Source: Cladophialophora immunda (lineage: Eukaryota; Ascomycota; Eurotiomycetes; Chaetothyriales; Herpotrichiellaceae). Taken from it: a stretch of DNA of 64,000 nucleotides. Below are positions 1 to 11,633 of the stretch, piece after piece; position 1 is the stretch's first letter; each line of letters starts with the position of its first letter. The notes below the pieces were generated by a model, which saw only the letters and a program-made list of their open reading frames with translations, searched no databases and was not told the DNA's origin. The stretch is taken from the NCBI RefSeq assembly GCF_000835495.1, contig NW_015622543.1, positions 5,258,619 to 5,322,618 on the forward strand, read 5' to 3'. The position numbers and the translations under genes were made by a program.

Positions 1-1
1 G

Positions 2-3000
2 GACATCCAGAAGGACAGGGACAGCCCTTCCGCCTCCTCCATTTTCCTCCCCCTCGGAAGGAGAGCTCGTCGAGACTCTAAGTCATCCTTGTCTCACGAT
101 CTTGACCAAGATGCCCTCAACCACGCTCTCAACAGCATCCATACTGCGGCATCCCAGTCAAACCACCTGACGGTCTTCAACGACTACACCGATCCCCCGA
201 CCGCCTCCTCTCAAACGGAGAACAAGTCTTTGGCAAGCGAAATACAAGGAGGCATATCTGGCTTGTACAACAAATTGAAGGCTACCGTGGGTGTCACCAA
301 GGACGGCGAAGAGAACCATCAAGAAGCATCATCTGCTCTTGCAGTGGGAGATGATCGAGCCAGCTCGAAAGTCAGTTCTGGCCTCACATCCAAGGCGCCG
401 TCGCCACGCCTGACAGCCTCAGACGCCACGGTTCCAACCGATGCGGCCCTCTCGAAGGCGTCGTCAAAGGCTACTAGCATTTCGAAACCCTCCATACCTT
501 CTACTCCCGCTCTTCGCTCGCCCACCGGCCCTCCCCAGCCTTCTTCTCACCTTGCTGACCCTTCGGTCACTTCGGTCAACATCCATGCTGTCGGCTCGGC
601 AAATCATTCGAGGGCTGGCTCAGCGTTCGAGCTTGAGTCTCCCCATGAACGGAGTTTAACAGCTTCTGCAGACAGCGAAAGTCTGCGCAAAGCCCTCTCC
701 AAGCAGGCAACCGAGACCTCTTTTTCTGAGAGGGGGAACAAGCTGATAACGTCGCCCCTCCTGGGTGCGAGGGGGATGACCGCCTCCCACGATCGAGGGC
801 TATCAACTGCCTCAAATCACAGTCACTATAGCCACGTCGATGGTGTCGCCAGCCCGCCTTTGCTGGCATCCCCTCAGGCGGAGCGACCAGCAGCTCGTGT
901 AGTGATGGCGAACAGACAGGACATCCCTTCGCAGCAGAGGCATACCAACCCATTGGACCTCTTGGCTGAAAATGCGGTCAACTCGACGAAAGGATCGTCA
1001 TCCTCCCAAAGTAAACCTAATGAACTCTCTGGCTTAAAATCACCCCTGCTATCGTCTTTGGAGCAGAGGCCGTCCGAGAAACTTGCTCCCAAAATAAGCC
1101 AGTCAAGATTGCCGGGGTTCTACGCCTCTCGAACGGCTTCATCGGATTCGTCGGTCTCTGCTGGTCTGTTGCGTGCAAATCTGGATCATCTCGATGATGA
1201 GACGCGTAGTATTGTCATAAATCGCACTCATCAAGTAAGACCGATCAGCAAGCTGCGCAGCAAGTTGTTGAGCAAGGAATTCTGGATGCGAGATGAGAAT
1301 GCAAAAGACTGCTTCCATTGTGGCGAGCAATTCACTACATTCCGACGAAAGCACCATTGTCGCACGTGCGGTCAGATTTTTGACAACAAGTGCACAGTTG
1401 TCATCAGCGGGAGTCATTTTGGATCCAACAGTGCCGTTCGAGTCTGCAAACCTTGCGAATCAATCATCACTTCCCACGACGACGACTCTTCTGATTACTC
1501 GGCTGAGGATCTGGCTTTGACGGAATCGACTGCCCGGCCACGAACTCCCGAGCCCGCTCTGTTTACTCGCGGCCTCCCCCGATTTGAGGATGACAATACT
1601 TCGGTCACTTCGCAGTCTTTGGAACAGATGGCCAGGACGCCCACGATGAGTTTTCCGGTGCGACGAGCTTTTGATGGAGCCAACCGCAATTCCGCCGTGC
1701 TGGAATTTGATACGACTGATCGACCACTCCCTCGGCCAAGCTCTTCCAGGTCCTTGAAAGCCACTCATTCTATTGGCCACAGCCACAAGAGACACCACTC
1801 CAGGCACCAGCACATACGCAATTTCAAAGCCTACCATGAAGACAGAGCACCTTTCCAACGTCGTGCTGCTGAGGACGGGCTCAAAGCTGGCAAGTCTTCA
1901 GCCTTCCATCGAGATAGCATCATTGACCCGGATCTCGCACAATATCTTTCAGATGACCCTTCAAGTGAGGAGGACCAGTCTATCAACGAAGCCCTGAACC
2001 AAGATAAATTGTCCCGCAGCGAACCTGACAGCGACAAGAGCGCGATAGGTGGCCTCTTGGCAGCCGTACGCAAAGGTCGTTCTCGCCTCGGGGATCGGAG
2101 TATCGCTGGATTTCTCAACTTGGGAAAAGAAGCGGACGAAGTTAGTGTCATTAGTTCTCGCAACATTGAAGCACTCAAAGGTTCTCGGAAGCGGAACCTT
2201 AGTGTTTCAAGCAGTATACATCGCGGCACGCCCAGAACAACCAGGGAGCGATTGCAAATACTTATTCCCGGGAATCAAGATGATCAGCAAGACGGTTTAG
2301 CCGATTCAGCAAGTATCTACCGAGGCCGATCGAGAATGATTCGAAGTGCGTCCATGCACGGAATGGCCGCGCCAGCCATGGAGCTCAATCGTGCAAGTAT
2401 CCAACATGTGCATAAAATGCTCCAGCAGCTTCTCAGAGATGCGAACATACCCAAAGTCCAAAGTTGGGAGGATGCTCTGATTCCGATCTTGCTCAAAGCG
2501 ACTGACGACGTCGACCCAGATGTTCAGGGCGGAGACGACATAGACATTCGCAACTACGTCAAGCTGAAAAAGATACCCGGAGGCAAACCTGGTGACACTG
2601 CATACATCTCTGGCTTGATCTTCACGAAAAATGTGGCCTTGAAGAGTATGGCTCGGTCCCACACAAATCCCAAGATTTTAATCATCACTTTCGCGCTTGA
2701 GTATGCCAGGCACGAACAACATTTTATGAGTCTGGATCCGGTCATCAGACAAGAAAAGGAATATCTTGCCAATCTTGTTGGCCGCATCGCCGCTCTGAAG
2801 CCAGACGTTCTGTTAGCTCAGCGCAACATATCTGGCCTCGCTCTTGAGCTACTTGAAAAGGCCAAAATAACGACGATTTTCAATGTAAAGTCATCGGTGC
2901 TCGAAGCTGTATCGCGGTGCACGGAGGCCCGCGTCGTCCATTCTATGGACAAGCTAACCTCCTTGTCAGATCCATTCGGGCGCTGCGATTCCTTTGAAGT

Positions 3001-6000
3001 GAAGACTTTCGTGGCTGATGGGCGAAGGAAAACATACGTATATCTCTCGGGTTGTCCACCTCAGCTTGGGTGTACAATTGCACTCAGGGGTGCCGACCGG
3101 CAGACCTTGTCCAAGATCAAACGCGTCACCGAATTCATGGTTTACGTCGTCTATAATTTGAAACTCGAAACTTGTTTGATGAGGGATGAGTTTGCCTTGA
3201 TACCGAGCGCATCTTCTGCAAACGCCTCTGAGACAACAGTCAATATCCAAGCGAAAACTGCGATAACAGAGAATGAAAGCCCGTCGCAAGATGCCAACGG
3301 GAATACGGAAAAGGGTGACAGCCATGTCGCCGAGGCCGGGAACGTCTCGAATGCCGAAATCATTGCTTTGGAAAAAGAAGTCCGTTTTGCTCAGGCAGTC
3401 AGGACGGATAGCGCAGATTCTGCACACATACCAGATGACATACCTGTGCCTACGTTTTATGAAGACCTGGTCCTCAAGCATGAAACCCGCATCCTTTCGG
3501 CCTCGCCATTCGTCAAATTCATGCAGCCATATCTTCTCATGCGTGCGAGAGAGTTGGAAAGACGCGTGGCGTATCTTAAGCGGCTTCGTGATCAGGATCT
3601 CTCGGCTGAACAGACCATGGAAGATAAGGGCAAGACCTCCAAGTTCACCTTGATCCAGCCAGAGATGGTGCATAGACCTCTTGCTGGGGCCGGCAAGAAG
3701 GTTCGCGAGATCATTCACGCGGTACACGACGCTGAGTATGACAAGGCAGTCTACAACTACGAAAGCCAGAAAAAACAGTGGGAGACCTACCTCTCCGGAA
3801 ACCGCAATCTCTTCGACCCCTTCGCTCACCAGAACATTGTCGTTTTGTTCAGTCTAGTTTCCACAGAGACATCTGTTCCCTGTTCTGGCCCAGATCTCCT
3901 TGCCTTTAGTTTCTACAACGAACATGAGACCGAAGCCGAATTCGAGGCGGATTGTACTCTTGGGCAATACGTTGAGGATCTTTGCTACCGGGCCAATGAC
4001 ATCTGCCCTTCCGACGCCTGCGAAAAGAAAATGCATGAACATCATCGTCAGTACGTTCACGGCGAAGCGCAGATCACAGTATTCGTACAACCATATCCCT
4101 CCAAGATGCGTGGCTTCCAGGATGTGATTTTGATGTGGAGCCAATGCAAGATCTGCGGTGTAGAGACCACTGTTACTCCAATGTCCACAAGTACCTGGAA
4201 GTACTCGTTTGGAAAGTATCTGGAACTCTCATTCTGGAGTGCAGATCTCCACGCCCGGGCCGGTATCTGCCCGCATGATCTGCATAGAGATCATTTCCGA
4301 TTCTTTGGGTACAAGGACTTTGCCCTTCGAGTTCATTACGATCCAATCGATCTCCTCGAGATCATTGTGCCAAGGATGAGGCTTACCTGGAAAATCGACA
4401 ACGACTTGAAGTTCCGCAATGACTTTTACACACGCTTGGAGCATCGCATCACGAAGTTTATGGTGTCTGTCAAGCTTCGTCTGAAGAACATTAATGCAGA
4501 GGCTGTCTTGCCAGAAACAGCCGACGCGTGTCGCACGGAGATTGAACGACTGACGAAGAAAGCCAATGAAGAACATGCAAGCCTGATTAAACAGCTTCAA
4601 GAACGATATACGAATACGAGATACTGGGAGACAATCCCGCTTAACGCTGTTCTGCGGGCTACGCAAGAAAAGGTGTCCGAATGGGACGATTCGTTTGCAG
4701 ATTTCGAAAGAAATTACTTCCCTTCGGAAACAGATATTCACCGACTTGCGACCCTTCAACTTAAGAAGATCTTCCTTGATCGCGACGTCTCGGTCTCATC
4801 TTTGAAGTCCGATGATGAAGGAACGACCACGCCTCCAACGGAAGAGATCGTTGACGAGAAAAGGGAGGCTGGAGAGACACCAACTGAGGGGCGGCGACCC
4901 AGTAAGCTTTCACCCGAGAAAACACAGAGCTTTCTTCAAAGCGTACTTGAGGAACATGCCACTAGCCCTGCAGAAGACATTGGCATCTCAGCGGTGCCAG
5001 AGGTCACCAAGTCGGATGTGCAGAGCCTCCCTTCCGTTTTGGATGGCCCCCGCAATGTTGAAGATGTGAAACACCTCGATCTGGCGGTAGCATCTCCAGC
5101 CCAACAGGCGATCCTTGCTGCAGAAGATATGACCCCGCAGAATTCATTGATTTCCACCCTGGATCACACCGGTAATGACGAAACTTGTGGAAATGGAATC
5201 GGCAGTTCCATCTCTGACAAAGTCGAAATATCACCAGAAACACCAGAGATCGTTGTCTCATCTCAACAGACCCAGCCAATAGATCTGCCTCAGAATGGCG
5301 GCCATGGCGCCTCTCCAACCAATGTGCTGCGGAGGCGGATAGATGGGAAATCCTCACCGGCGCTCGCTCGAGCTCACTCGCAGCCTGCTGGCTCTGCCGC
5401 ACTTCGCTCATCCGCTGCGCAGACAACTCCGAGTACTTTGTCGGCCGTCAATGCGATGAACGGCTTTCCTAAGCAGAGTCCGGCACTATCTGCTCATAGC
5501 AGCGATGCCGATCTAAACATCCCCGAGAAAAAGCTCTCTGAACGACTGGGCTTTTCACACTTGAAGAATAAGACGTTCTCAAAAGGTCAGTCGCTGATCC
5601 CGCGAGCGGTCACGAACCGGAAAGAGTCTAGGGTCTCCAACCTTGCCAAACACTTTGAGCAGCTCAGTCGCGAGTTCGAGCGAGAGCGGATCCGTGAGAG
5701 AAGACTACGCGCTGCAAGGAATATGCAATCGAGAGTGTATCCTCTGGCAGCATCGAAACCCATCGTGGAGGTCTTTAAGGACGTCGATGTGGCTGTGAAT
5801 GAACGAGGTGATTCCGATGATATCTTTGGCAAGGATGATGAACCTCTGCTGGAGGAGACAGGCAAGACCTCAGGCACCGCCGAAGGCATGGCCGCGATTG
5901 GATCACCAGAGGAAGGCGGGACTGGGCTTCATGTGGAAGAGCCGGCAACCGACACTGCGGAGAACGACACTGACGTTCCACCTTCAAGCCATGCGCCTTC

Positions 6001-7405
6001 GGAAGCTGAGGAACAGAGTGATATTGATGAAGCCGAGGAAGAGATCTTTCTGCCAGACTCGCCCGAAGACCTCATGCGGATGTCTCAAGAAGACATTGAT
6101 CTCAAGGAATTGCCCAAGCATGAGCGGACCTCGCTGATGAAGATGCTAACAAATTTCTGGGCTGAGCGGTCTTCGAGCGGTTGGACCAATCTGGAATATC
6201 CTCTGGGAGCATCTGAGCACATCTTCGCCGATTGCGACATTATTGTGCGCGAGGACGAGCCAAGTTCTATCATTGCCTTTGCGTTAGATTCCCATGATTA
6301 CACGACTATGCTTCAAAACATGCAGAACCGCGCTCCGCAAGAGGACGTAATGCATGAGTTCAGTGGCCACGACCACGCCGACGACCTGCAATCCGAAGTC
6401 ATGCATTCGCTCCTTCGCAAGACAGGGACTCACCTCAAATACCAATTCCAAGAAGGGCCGGCAAAGATGCTTTGCAAGATCTTCTTCGCCGAGCAATTTG
6501 ATGCCGTGCGCAGGAAATGTGGCGTCGCCGATCGATTTGTCGAATCACTCTCAAGATGCCTGAAATGGGATTCCAAGGGTGGCAAGACCAGGTCCCTCTT
6601 CTTGAAAACCCTGGATGATCGGTTCATCTTGAAGTCCTTGTCACCCATCGAAACGCAGTCCTTCCTCAAGTTCGCGCCGAACTACTTCCAAATCATGTCC
6701 GAGGCCTTCTTCCACGAGTTGCCCTCGGTGATTGCGAAGATGTTTGGCTTCTACCAGATCATTGTGAAAAATTCTGCCACAGGTCTCGAGTATAATTGGT
6801 TTCTACTCGTGATGGAGAATCTGTTCTATGATCGCGTCCCGACACGCATCTTTGACTTGAAGGGAAGCATGCGAAACCGCAAGATGAACGCCACAGGCGA
6901 AAAGGGCGAGGTTTTGCTGGACGAGAACATGGTGGAATTCATCTATGAATCACCCCTCTTTGCTCGCGAGCATAGCAAGAAACTTTTGAGGTCCTCTGTC
7001 CACAACGACACCCTATTCCTTGCGCGCCAAAACGTCATGGACTATTCGCTCATGGTCGCCATCGACGAGAATCGGAAAGAGCTTGTCGTGGGTATCATTG
7101 ACTGTATACGCACTTATACATGGGACAAGAAACTCGAAAGTTGGATCAAAGATCGTGGCCTTGTCCCAGTCCGTGGCGGAAACAAGAACAGGCCAACAGT
7201 GACATCCCCCCGAGAATATAAAAGAAGATTTCGAGAGGCCATGAACCGGTATGTCTTGGAGGCGCCCGACTGCTGGCATCAGTTCAAGCCGGTGAGAATG
7301 GAGAGGCGATTGTTGGAAGGGAGAGGTGAGAAGGATCTCAGTGGAGTAGATGGAGGAAGGGATCAGGATGGGGAGAAGGAGAACGAAGTAGAGCTTTTCT
7401 CTTAG
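2..7405 (+). CDS. fab1: Fab1/PIKfyve phosphatidylinositol-3-phosphate 5-kinase (5' end outside window)
   Basis: This enzyme makes PtdIns(3,5)P2 from PtdIns3P on vacuole and endosome membranes and controls vacuole size and traffic. The frame is open from base 2 with no in-frame ATG before recognisable Fab1 N-terminal sequence, so the true start lies left of the window; at least 2467 codons are visible in one exon. Domains in order: a Ser-rich disordered N-terminus; a FYVE zinc finger (about 1280-1475) with the RKHHCRTCG core that binds PtdIns3P; a TCP1/Cpn60 chaperonin-like domain (about 2550-3200); a Cys-rich Fab1 middle region (about 3780-4400); a long acidic linker; and the C-terminal PIP-kinase domain (about 6350-7290) with FDLKGS, VMDYSLM and the IID...R metal/ATP motif. 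Length and order match fungal Fab1. It appears intact. Confidence 0.97.
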   Translation, partial: DIQKDRDSPSASSIFLPLGRRARRDSKSSLSHDLDQDALNHALNSIHTAASQSNHLTVFNDYTDPPTASSQTENKSLASEIQGGISGLYNKLKATVGVTKDGEENHQEASSALAVGDDRASSKVSSGLTSKAPSPRLTASDATVPTDAALSKASSKATSISKPSIPSTPALRSPTGPPQPSSHLADPSVTSVNIHAVGSANHSRAGSAFELESPHERSLTASADSESLRKALSKQATETSFSERGNKLITSPLLGARGMTASHDRGLSTASNHSHYSHVDGVASPPLLASPQAERPAARVVMANRQDIPSQQRHTNPLDLLAENAVNSTKGSSSSQSKPNELSGLKSPLLSSLEQRPSEKLAPKISQSRLPGFYASRTASSDSSVSAGLLRANLDHLDDETRSIVINRTHQVRPISKLRSKLLSKEFWMRDENAKDCFHCGEQFTTFRRKHHCRTCGQIFDNKCTVVISGSHFGSNSAVRVCKPCESIITSHDDDSSDYSAEDLALTESTARPRTPEPALFTRGLPRFEDDNTSVTSQSLEQMARTPTMSFPVRRAFDGANRNSAVLEFDTTDRPLPRPSSSRSLKATHSIGHSHKRHHSRHQHIRNFKAYHEDRAPFQRRAAEDGLKAGKSSAFHRDSIIDPDLAQYLSDDPSSEEDQSINEALNQDKLSRSEPDSDKSAIGGLLAAVRKGRSRLGDRSIAGFLNLGKEADEVSVISSRNIEALKGSRKRNLSVSSSIHRGTPRTTRERLQILIPGNQDDQQDGLADSASIYRGRSRMIRSASMHGMAAPAMELNRASIQHVHKMLQQLLRDANIPKVQSWEDALIPILLKATDDVDPDVQGGDDIDIRNYVKLKKIPGGKPGDTAYISGLIFTKNVALKSMARSHTNPKILIITFALEYARHEQHFMSLDPVIRQEKEYLANLVGRIAALKPDVLLAQRNISGLALELLEKAKITTIFNVKSSVLEAVSRCTEARVVHSMDKLTSLSDPFGRCDSFEVKTFVADGRRKTYVYLSGCPPQLGCTIALRGADRQTLSKIKRVTEFMVYVVYNLKLETCLMRDEFALIPSASSANASETTVNIQAKTAITENESPSQDANGNTEKGDSHVAEAGNVSNAEIIALEKEVRFAQAVRTDSADSAHIPDDIPVPTFYEDLVLKHETRILSASPFVKFMQPYLLMRARELERRVAYLKRLRDQDLSAEQTMEDKGKTSKFTLIQPEMVHRPLAGAGKKVREIIHAVHDAEYDKAVYNYESQKKQWETYLSGNRNLFDPFAHQNIVVLFSLVSTETSVPCSGPDLLAFSFYNEHETEAEFEADCTLGQYVEDLCYRANDICPSDACEKKMHEHHRQYVHGEAQITVFVQPYPSKMRGFQDVILMWSQCKICGVETTVTPMSTSTWKYSFGKYLELSFWSADLHARAGICPHDLHRDHFRFFGYKDFALRVHYDPIDLLEIIVPRMRLTWKIDNDLKFRNDFYTRLEHRITKFMVSVKLRLKNINAEAVLPETADACRTEIERLTKKANEEHASLIKQLQERYTNTRYWETIPLNAVLRATQEKVSEWDDSFADFERNYFPSETDIHRLATLQLKKIFLDRDVSVSSLKSDDEGTTTPPTEEIVDEKREAGETPTEGRRPSKLSPEKTQSFLQSVLEEHATSPAEDIGISAVPEVTKSDVQSLPSVLDGPRNVEDVKHLDLAVASPAQQAILAAEDMTPQNSLISTLDHTGNDETCGNGIGSSISDKVEISPETPEIVVSSQQTQPIDLPQNGGHGASPTNVLRRRIDGKSSPALARAHSQPAGSAALRSSAAQTTPSTLSAVNAMNGFPKQSPALSAHSSDADLNIPEKKLSERLGFSHLKNKTFSKGQSLIPRAVTNRKESRVSNLAKHFEQLSREFERERIRERRLRAARNMQSRVYPLAASKPIVEVFKDVDVAVNERGDSDDIFGKDDEPLLEETGKTSGTAEGMAAIGSPEEGGTGLHVEEPATDTAENDTDVPPSSHAPSEAEEQSDIDEAEEEIFLPDSPEDLMRMSQEDIDLKELPKHERTSLMKMLTNFWAERSSSGWTNLEYPLGASEHIFADCDIIVREDEPSSIIAFALDSHDYTTMLQNMQNRAPQEDVMHEFSGHDHADDLQSEVMHSLLRKTGTHLKYQFQEGPAKMLCKIFFAEQFDAVRRKCGVADRFVESLSRCLKWDSKGGKTRSLFLKTLDDRFILKSLSPIETQSFLKFAPNYFQIMSEAFFHELPSVIAKMFGFYQIIVKNSATGLEYNWFLLVMENLFYDRVPTRIFDLKGSMRNRKMNATGEKGEVLLDENMVEFIYESPLFAREHSKKLLRSSVHNDTLFLARQNVMDYSLMVAIDENRKELVVGIIDCIRTYTWDKKLESWIKDRGLVPVRGGNKNRPTVTSPREYKRRFREAMNRYVLEAPDCWHQFKPVRMERRLLEGRGEKDLSGVDGGRDQDGEKENEVELFS

Positions 7406-8436
7406 AGGGTATTGGGTTAGGACACGTCTGAGGGCCATGATGCCAGACATTGGCGAGGCTGAAACTGAGGTTCATATAACTACAAGGAGAGCCACTGTCA
7501 TCAGTATTAGCGACGGGCGCCGGTCTTTATTTTGGGTACGGCAATGATATGATGATACTGCCGCCTATTTGGTTGGCCTGGCTAAGAGAATCTCGTTCCT
7601 TTGGTTTCGATTTGATCCAACAACTCGGATATATGATGACTGTATGGAAGCCCTTTTTGGAAGTCAGATAGATATAGACGGGGAGCCAACCTGGTCTATC
7701 TTGCCAAGAGCGGGATGTCGCATACGAAAGTCTGGGGATGGAGCCAGGTCGATGCATGAAGAGCATCTATCCTGGACGTCATCAATATCATGCGATGTCG
7801 ATGTCGATGTCGATATGCGATGTTCCAACCGATGTCCCCGCGCAGGACGCCGACTGTGACGCATGGACAGAGAAAATAACGAGGGCAGACGACTCAAGGG
7901 CCATAGAACACAAAGGACGGGCGACGTGCAAGCAAAGGACGGAACGTCAGTCAGACAAGACACTCGCCGTTGTTGAAAGCAGCGTCGAACCTGCTTGTCC
8001 AGCCCGGTGCCTCCTTTGTCATGCATGGTGAGCAAGACGCGAACCTGGGGTCGAAAAAGGGGCGAGGGGGCAGACAAGATGGACAAGGAACGGACGTCGA
8101 GACCATCGACTCCAGGATCAGCGATAGACGATGCATCGGGTTCGCGCTGATAGCCAGGACAGGACGTCGACCTGGCTTGCAAACCGCTGGCTCGCTCGCG
8201 GTCTACACGATGCATGCGCGGTGCGGCCACGAAGTAAACAACGTTGAAATGTCATGGAAATGAAGCTCTGTTCTCTCATTTCTGTCTCTTGTAAGGAAAG
8301 AGACCCACGGCCTCAGCCGACTCTTGCCACAACGCATTTTCTCACTTGCAGTATGCCGTTGCTCTCGTTCCCACATCTTCCTCGATGTGCCAGCGTGAGC
8401 CCCCCAACACAACACAACACAACACAAAACACCCCT
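7406..8436. other. intergenic, no gene seen
   Basis: This is the 3' flank of fab1 and the 3' flank of the convergent F-box-like gene. It holds only micro-repeats: three GATGTC units at 7794-7811 and five AACAC units at 8406-8425. Small open frames here lack family resemblance. Confidence 0.6.
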
Positions 8437-9138
8437 CTAGTGCTCGTACACCTCCAGCCCGGCTGGGCGGAGGCGGCCGCTGAACACCGTGTGATAGGTG
8501 TCCAGGCCGCCAGCCGCCCCAGCCGTCCTCACGGCCCACTTGCCCAGGTCGCGGCCGTTGGTCAGACCGTTGAGGTTCATGCAGCGCGCGTGCGCCCAGA
8601 CTCTTGTCACCGGCCTCTTGTTGAGGAAGGCGAGGTCGATGTGGTTGCCGTCGAGGGTGTTGACGCGGGCGGTGAAGTGCCATTTGTGGCCTTTGATCGG
8701 CGTGTACTTGAGGCAGACCCAGCAGAGGCGTTGGCTGCGCGGGAACCAAGTCTTGAGTTGCAGCATCAAGATGCGTCGGTCGGAAATGTGTTGGGTGTAG
8801 CGTCGCTCGCTGCATGGGCCGGGGGTGCACCAGCGAACCAGACACGGGCGGTCGGTGAGATCCGTCTTGGAGAGCCGAGTGACGTCGGCAAAGTGTTTGC
8901 TGGTCAGGCCCAGGGCGATTCGGGATGGCTTGTCGAGGTGGTCCATGATCTTGAGCTGAAGTTCAACCGGGAGCGTGCACAGGGTCAGCTTGGGGTTGCT
9001 GCTCGCGTTTTGGGCTCTGATCTGGCGCCTGCGACGAGTGCGACCGCTGAAGAGAATCTAAAACACGGTCAGTCGGTCACGGCAGCGGATCCTGAGGATG
9101 AGAACCACGTACACGATGTGGGACGGCGAATTTCTCAT
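8437..9138 (-). CDS. F-box-like protein
   Basis: Likely substrate adaptor of an SCF ubiquitin ligase, by family analogy. Model: exon 1 9138-9115 (ATG plus seven codons), a 57-nt intron 9114-9058 with a CTGAC branch site and TTTTAG acceptor, exon 2 9057-8437; 214 aa. Near residue 29 the protein carries the hallmark LPVELQLKIMDHL helix followed by SRIALGLTSKHF, the usual fungal F-box start. The rest is Cys/His-containing sequence (LCWVC, two CxxxC-like pairs) of the kind found in many uncharacterised fungal F-box proteins; no LRR or WD repeats are present. The start is supported by the splice phase: without the short first exon there is no ATG upstream of the F-box. Confidence 0.75.
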
Positions 9139-9441
9139 GACGACGGATGACTCGAGGCCCGGAGAATGCGTTTGGTGGAACGTGTCGTCGTCTGGGGCGA
9201 GCGAAACCGCCACGAACGGAGATAGAGACTCTTGCCATCTTGATGTGAGGAGATATTGTGGACGGTGACCAGATTCAAGACAAGAAAGATAACTCTGGAT
9301 AAGGTGTTCGTGGGTGACGGAATCGAAGGCACACTGAGCAGAGGCAGACTGGTTTGGCCAAACTTGAATTTCTGCTGACGACGGTCTAGTTCCTGCAAAC
9401 TTTTGACCTGTGCAGAGACAGTGAATTGCTCTCGGAGCAGA
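9139..9441. other. intergenic, promoter of the F-box-like gene
   Basis: About 300 bases between two genes on the minus strand. It must hold the promoter of the F-box-like gene and the 3' UTR of bna4. No distinct motif was seen. Confidence 0.5.
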
Positions 9442-11070
9442 TCACCTGCCAGACCACGGAAGACCAAACATCTTTTGATGCCGGAACCTCGTCCACAACA
9501 ACCAAACGCCTGCCACCGAGCCAACCACGCCCGTTCCTGTCACAGCGAGCAGAACCGTAGTGAGTATTCGCTTCTGGCTCTTTGATCTCTTGATGACCTC
9601 GCTGTATCTCATATTGCTGAAGCTGACTCTTGAATATTGGGTTGCCCAACCCAAGCTAGGGACATACTTGTCGAGCCTCTCCTCAATGTACTTGCGCAGT
9701 TTGTACAGAGGAGACGTAACGGAAGATCGCATCTCGATGTAATTTGCCAATGCCAAGTCTGCGATGACATGCGCATCCTCCGTTCGTTCGGCGCTATATT
9801 GAGCAAGGGCCTCCGCTCTGTTCGGGGTTTGGTCAAGCTTGGAGAACAACACACGGACCGATTCCAATCCTGCATTCATCCCCTGACCATAGAATGGGAC
9901 CATCGCATTGGCAGCGTCACCCACGATGACGACACTGTCCCCGAAATGGTGGGGTGAACACTTGATGTTGATCAGCGGCAGGTGTGGGTTGCGCTTGAAC
10001 TGGGCCACCAGGTCGGCAGGCGGGATAAATGTGGTGACTCCCGGGAAATACTTGTCGAAAGTCGAGATCAGCTCTTCATCCGTCCCATTCTCAAGTTTGG
10101 TGAATAGCTCAACAGGGCCAAAGAGCGTGCACACAAAAGTCTTGTCGAGGTTGGGGAGGGCGATGAACATGAAACTGCCCGCCGGCCAGATATGCAAGTA
10201 AGTGGGGGGCATCGCGAAGGCTCCCTCCTTGGTCGGGGGCATGGTGAACTCGCACCACAAGCAGTCTATATATATTTGAGAATAGTCCATGCGGGCAAAC
10301 TTCATCATATGATGCCTCGTGGAAGAATGGGCACCATCGGCGCCGATGCAGAAATCGAAGGACACCTCGATCTCCTTGGGACGGTCTGACGGAGCGGTAC
10401 TGTTTTTGTCCGTGGCCTCGAACCAAGCTTTCTTCTTCCGGAAATCCGCGCCTGTCATCTTGTGCTGGAAGAAGAACTTGACATTTGGTAGCGAGTCCAG
10501 ATGGTCGAGGAGAACCTTGTTGAGCTCTCCGCGGTCGACGGAGCGCTGGAACCGATCGTGAACATCATATGCTTGGGACTGCTGAAGTAAAGCGCCGCTG
10601 GAGGAACGAAGATGGAGCATTCGGCCATACATGCGGATCGTCCGCGCCAGGATCTTGTCGAGCAGACCGGCACTGCCTGTTGACCGGATGGCGTTGATTC
10701 CCCGCTCGGATAGGGCAAGATTGATGGACTTTGTGAAATTCAGAGGTGTAGTGTCAACATTGCGGAGATCTAGGAAGAGACGTTATTGATTAGCTTCAAG
10801 ACGAAGGCCATGCGATGATTCAGGGCACACGACCGAGGGAGAAGGGAGAAGGCGAGCTCGAGATCGACGGGTCCGCCCATGAAGGGCGTGCCTCTCACGG
10901 TGCTCCTATCATCAGGCATGGAGAGGGCTATGAGTCCGGGTTGTCCAGGGGATGATCATACCATCACGCAGCTCGTATATCTCGACCACAGCCCCACGAG
11001 AAGAGGCATAGAGCGCTGCCAGTGACCCGACGGGGCCAGCGCCCACGACTACCACCTTCTTCCCCTCCAT
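9442..11070 (-). CDS. bna4: kynurenine 3-monooxygenase
   Basis: FAD- and NADPH-dependent hydroxylase of the mitochondrial outer membrane that converts L-kynurenine to 3-hydroxykynurenine in the tryptophan-to-NAD pathway. Exon 1 is 11070-10962, the intron 10961-10770 (192 nt, GTATGA...CCTAG), exon 2 10769-9442; 478 aa. Visible motifs are the N-terminal dinucleotide fold [11 protein letters not shown], the [20 protein letters not shown] segment rebuilt exactly across the splice, the DG motif (IGADGAHSS), the GD motif ([19 protein letters not shown]) and a C-terminal hydrophobic anchor near residues 445-465. Length is typical for the family. It is divergent from the oxidoreductase at 11634. Confidence 0.95.
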
Positions 11071-11633
11071 CCTCCACTCAAACCAAAGCAGAACAACAAG
11101 TGAAGGAGATAACAACAAATATATGCAGCAACACGACCAAAAAGAGACGGCTTTTGGACAAGGACAATGACAGAAGTGATGGATTCAAATCGTGAATGAA
11201 GTCAAGATGAATGTCACACGCAGAGTCGGTCGTGACGGTGTCATGCCATGCCATTCAACTTCGGTACAACCTCGGCTGTACCGGAAGGGAAGCTTATCCG
11301 AGCCAGGGTGCTTGGCAAGGCTGAGGGGCTTCAGGAGCGACTATCGATGGGTCTCTTCCCCCTGCTTGCATACAGCGGTATTGGACGTCGGAAGAGGTTC
11401 AGGAGGTGTTGATATATTGACAGCTCCCTTGGGTGGCACTACGGCCTCCAAAGAACTAGTCACGTTTTGTTTTCGGAAGTGGATCGAAGGAGAGTCTGTC
11501 GTCGGATAAGTTCTTTTCCGCGCTGGGACTTCTGCTACAAGAAAGGCACGGCATCTTCTCTTGACATTACAACGACTACCGTTCTCTGCTTCTATTGTCC
11601 ACTTGCAAAGGATCAGTGCGTCAAATTGTCGTC
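11071..11633. promoter_or_regulatory. divergent promoter region, bna4 / oxidoreductase
   Basis: The 563 bases separate the start codons of bna4 (minus) and the Gfo/Idh/MocA gene (plus), so both promoters must lie here. No convincing paired binding site or coding sequence was seen. Confidence 0.5.

Noticed and set aside
2966..3829. 287-aa minus-strand open frame inside fab1
   Set aside because: Antisense by-product of a strongly conserved coding exon; no domain or splice logic.
8254..9150. 298-aa plus-strand open frame
   Set aside because: Overlaps the F-box-like gene in antisense; Ala/Val/Glu-rich composition is typical of a mirror frame.
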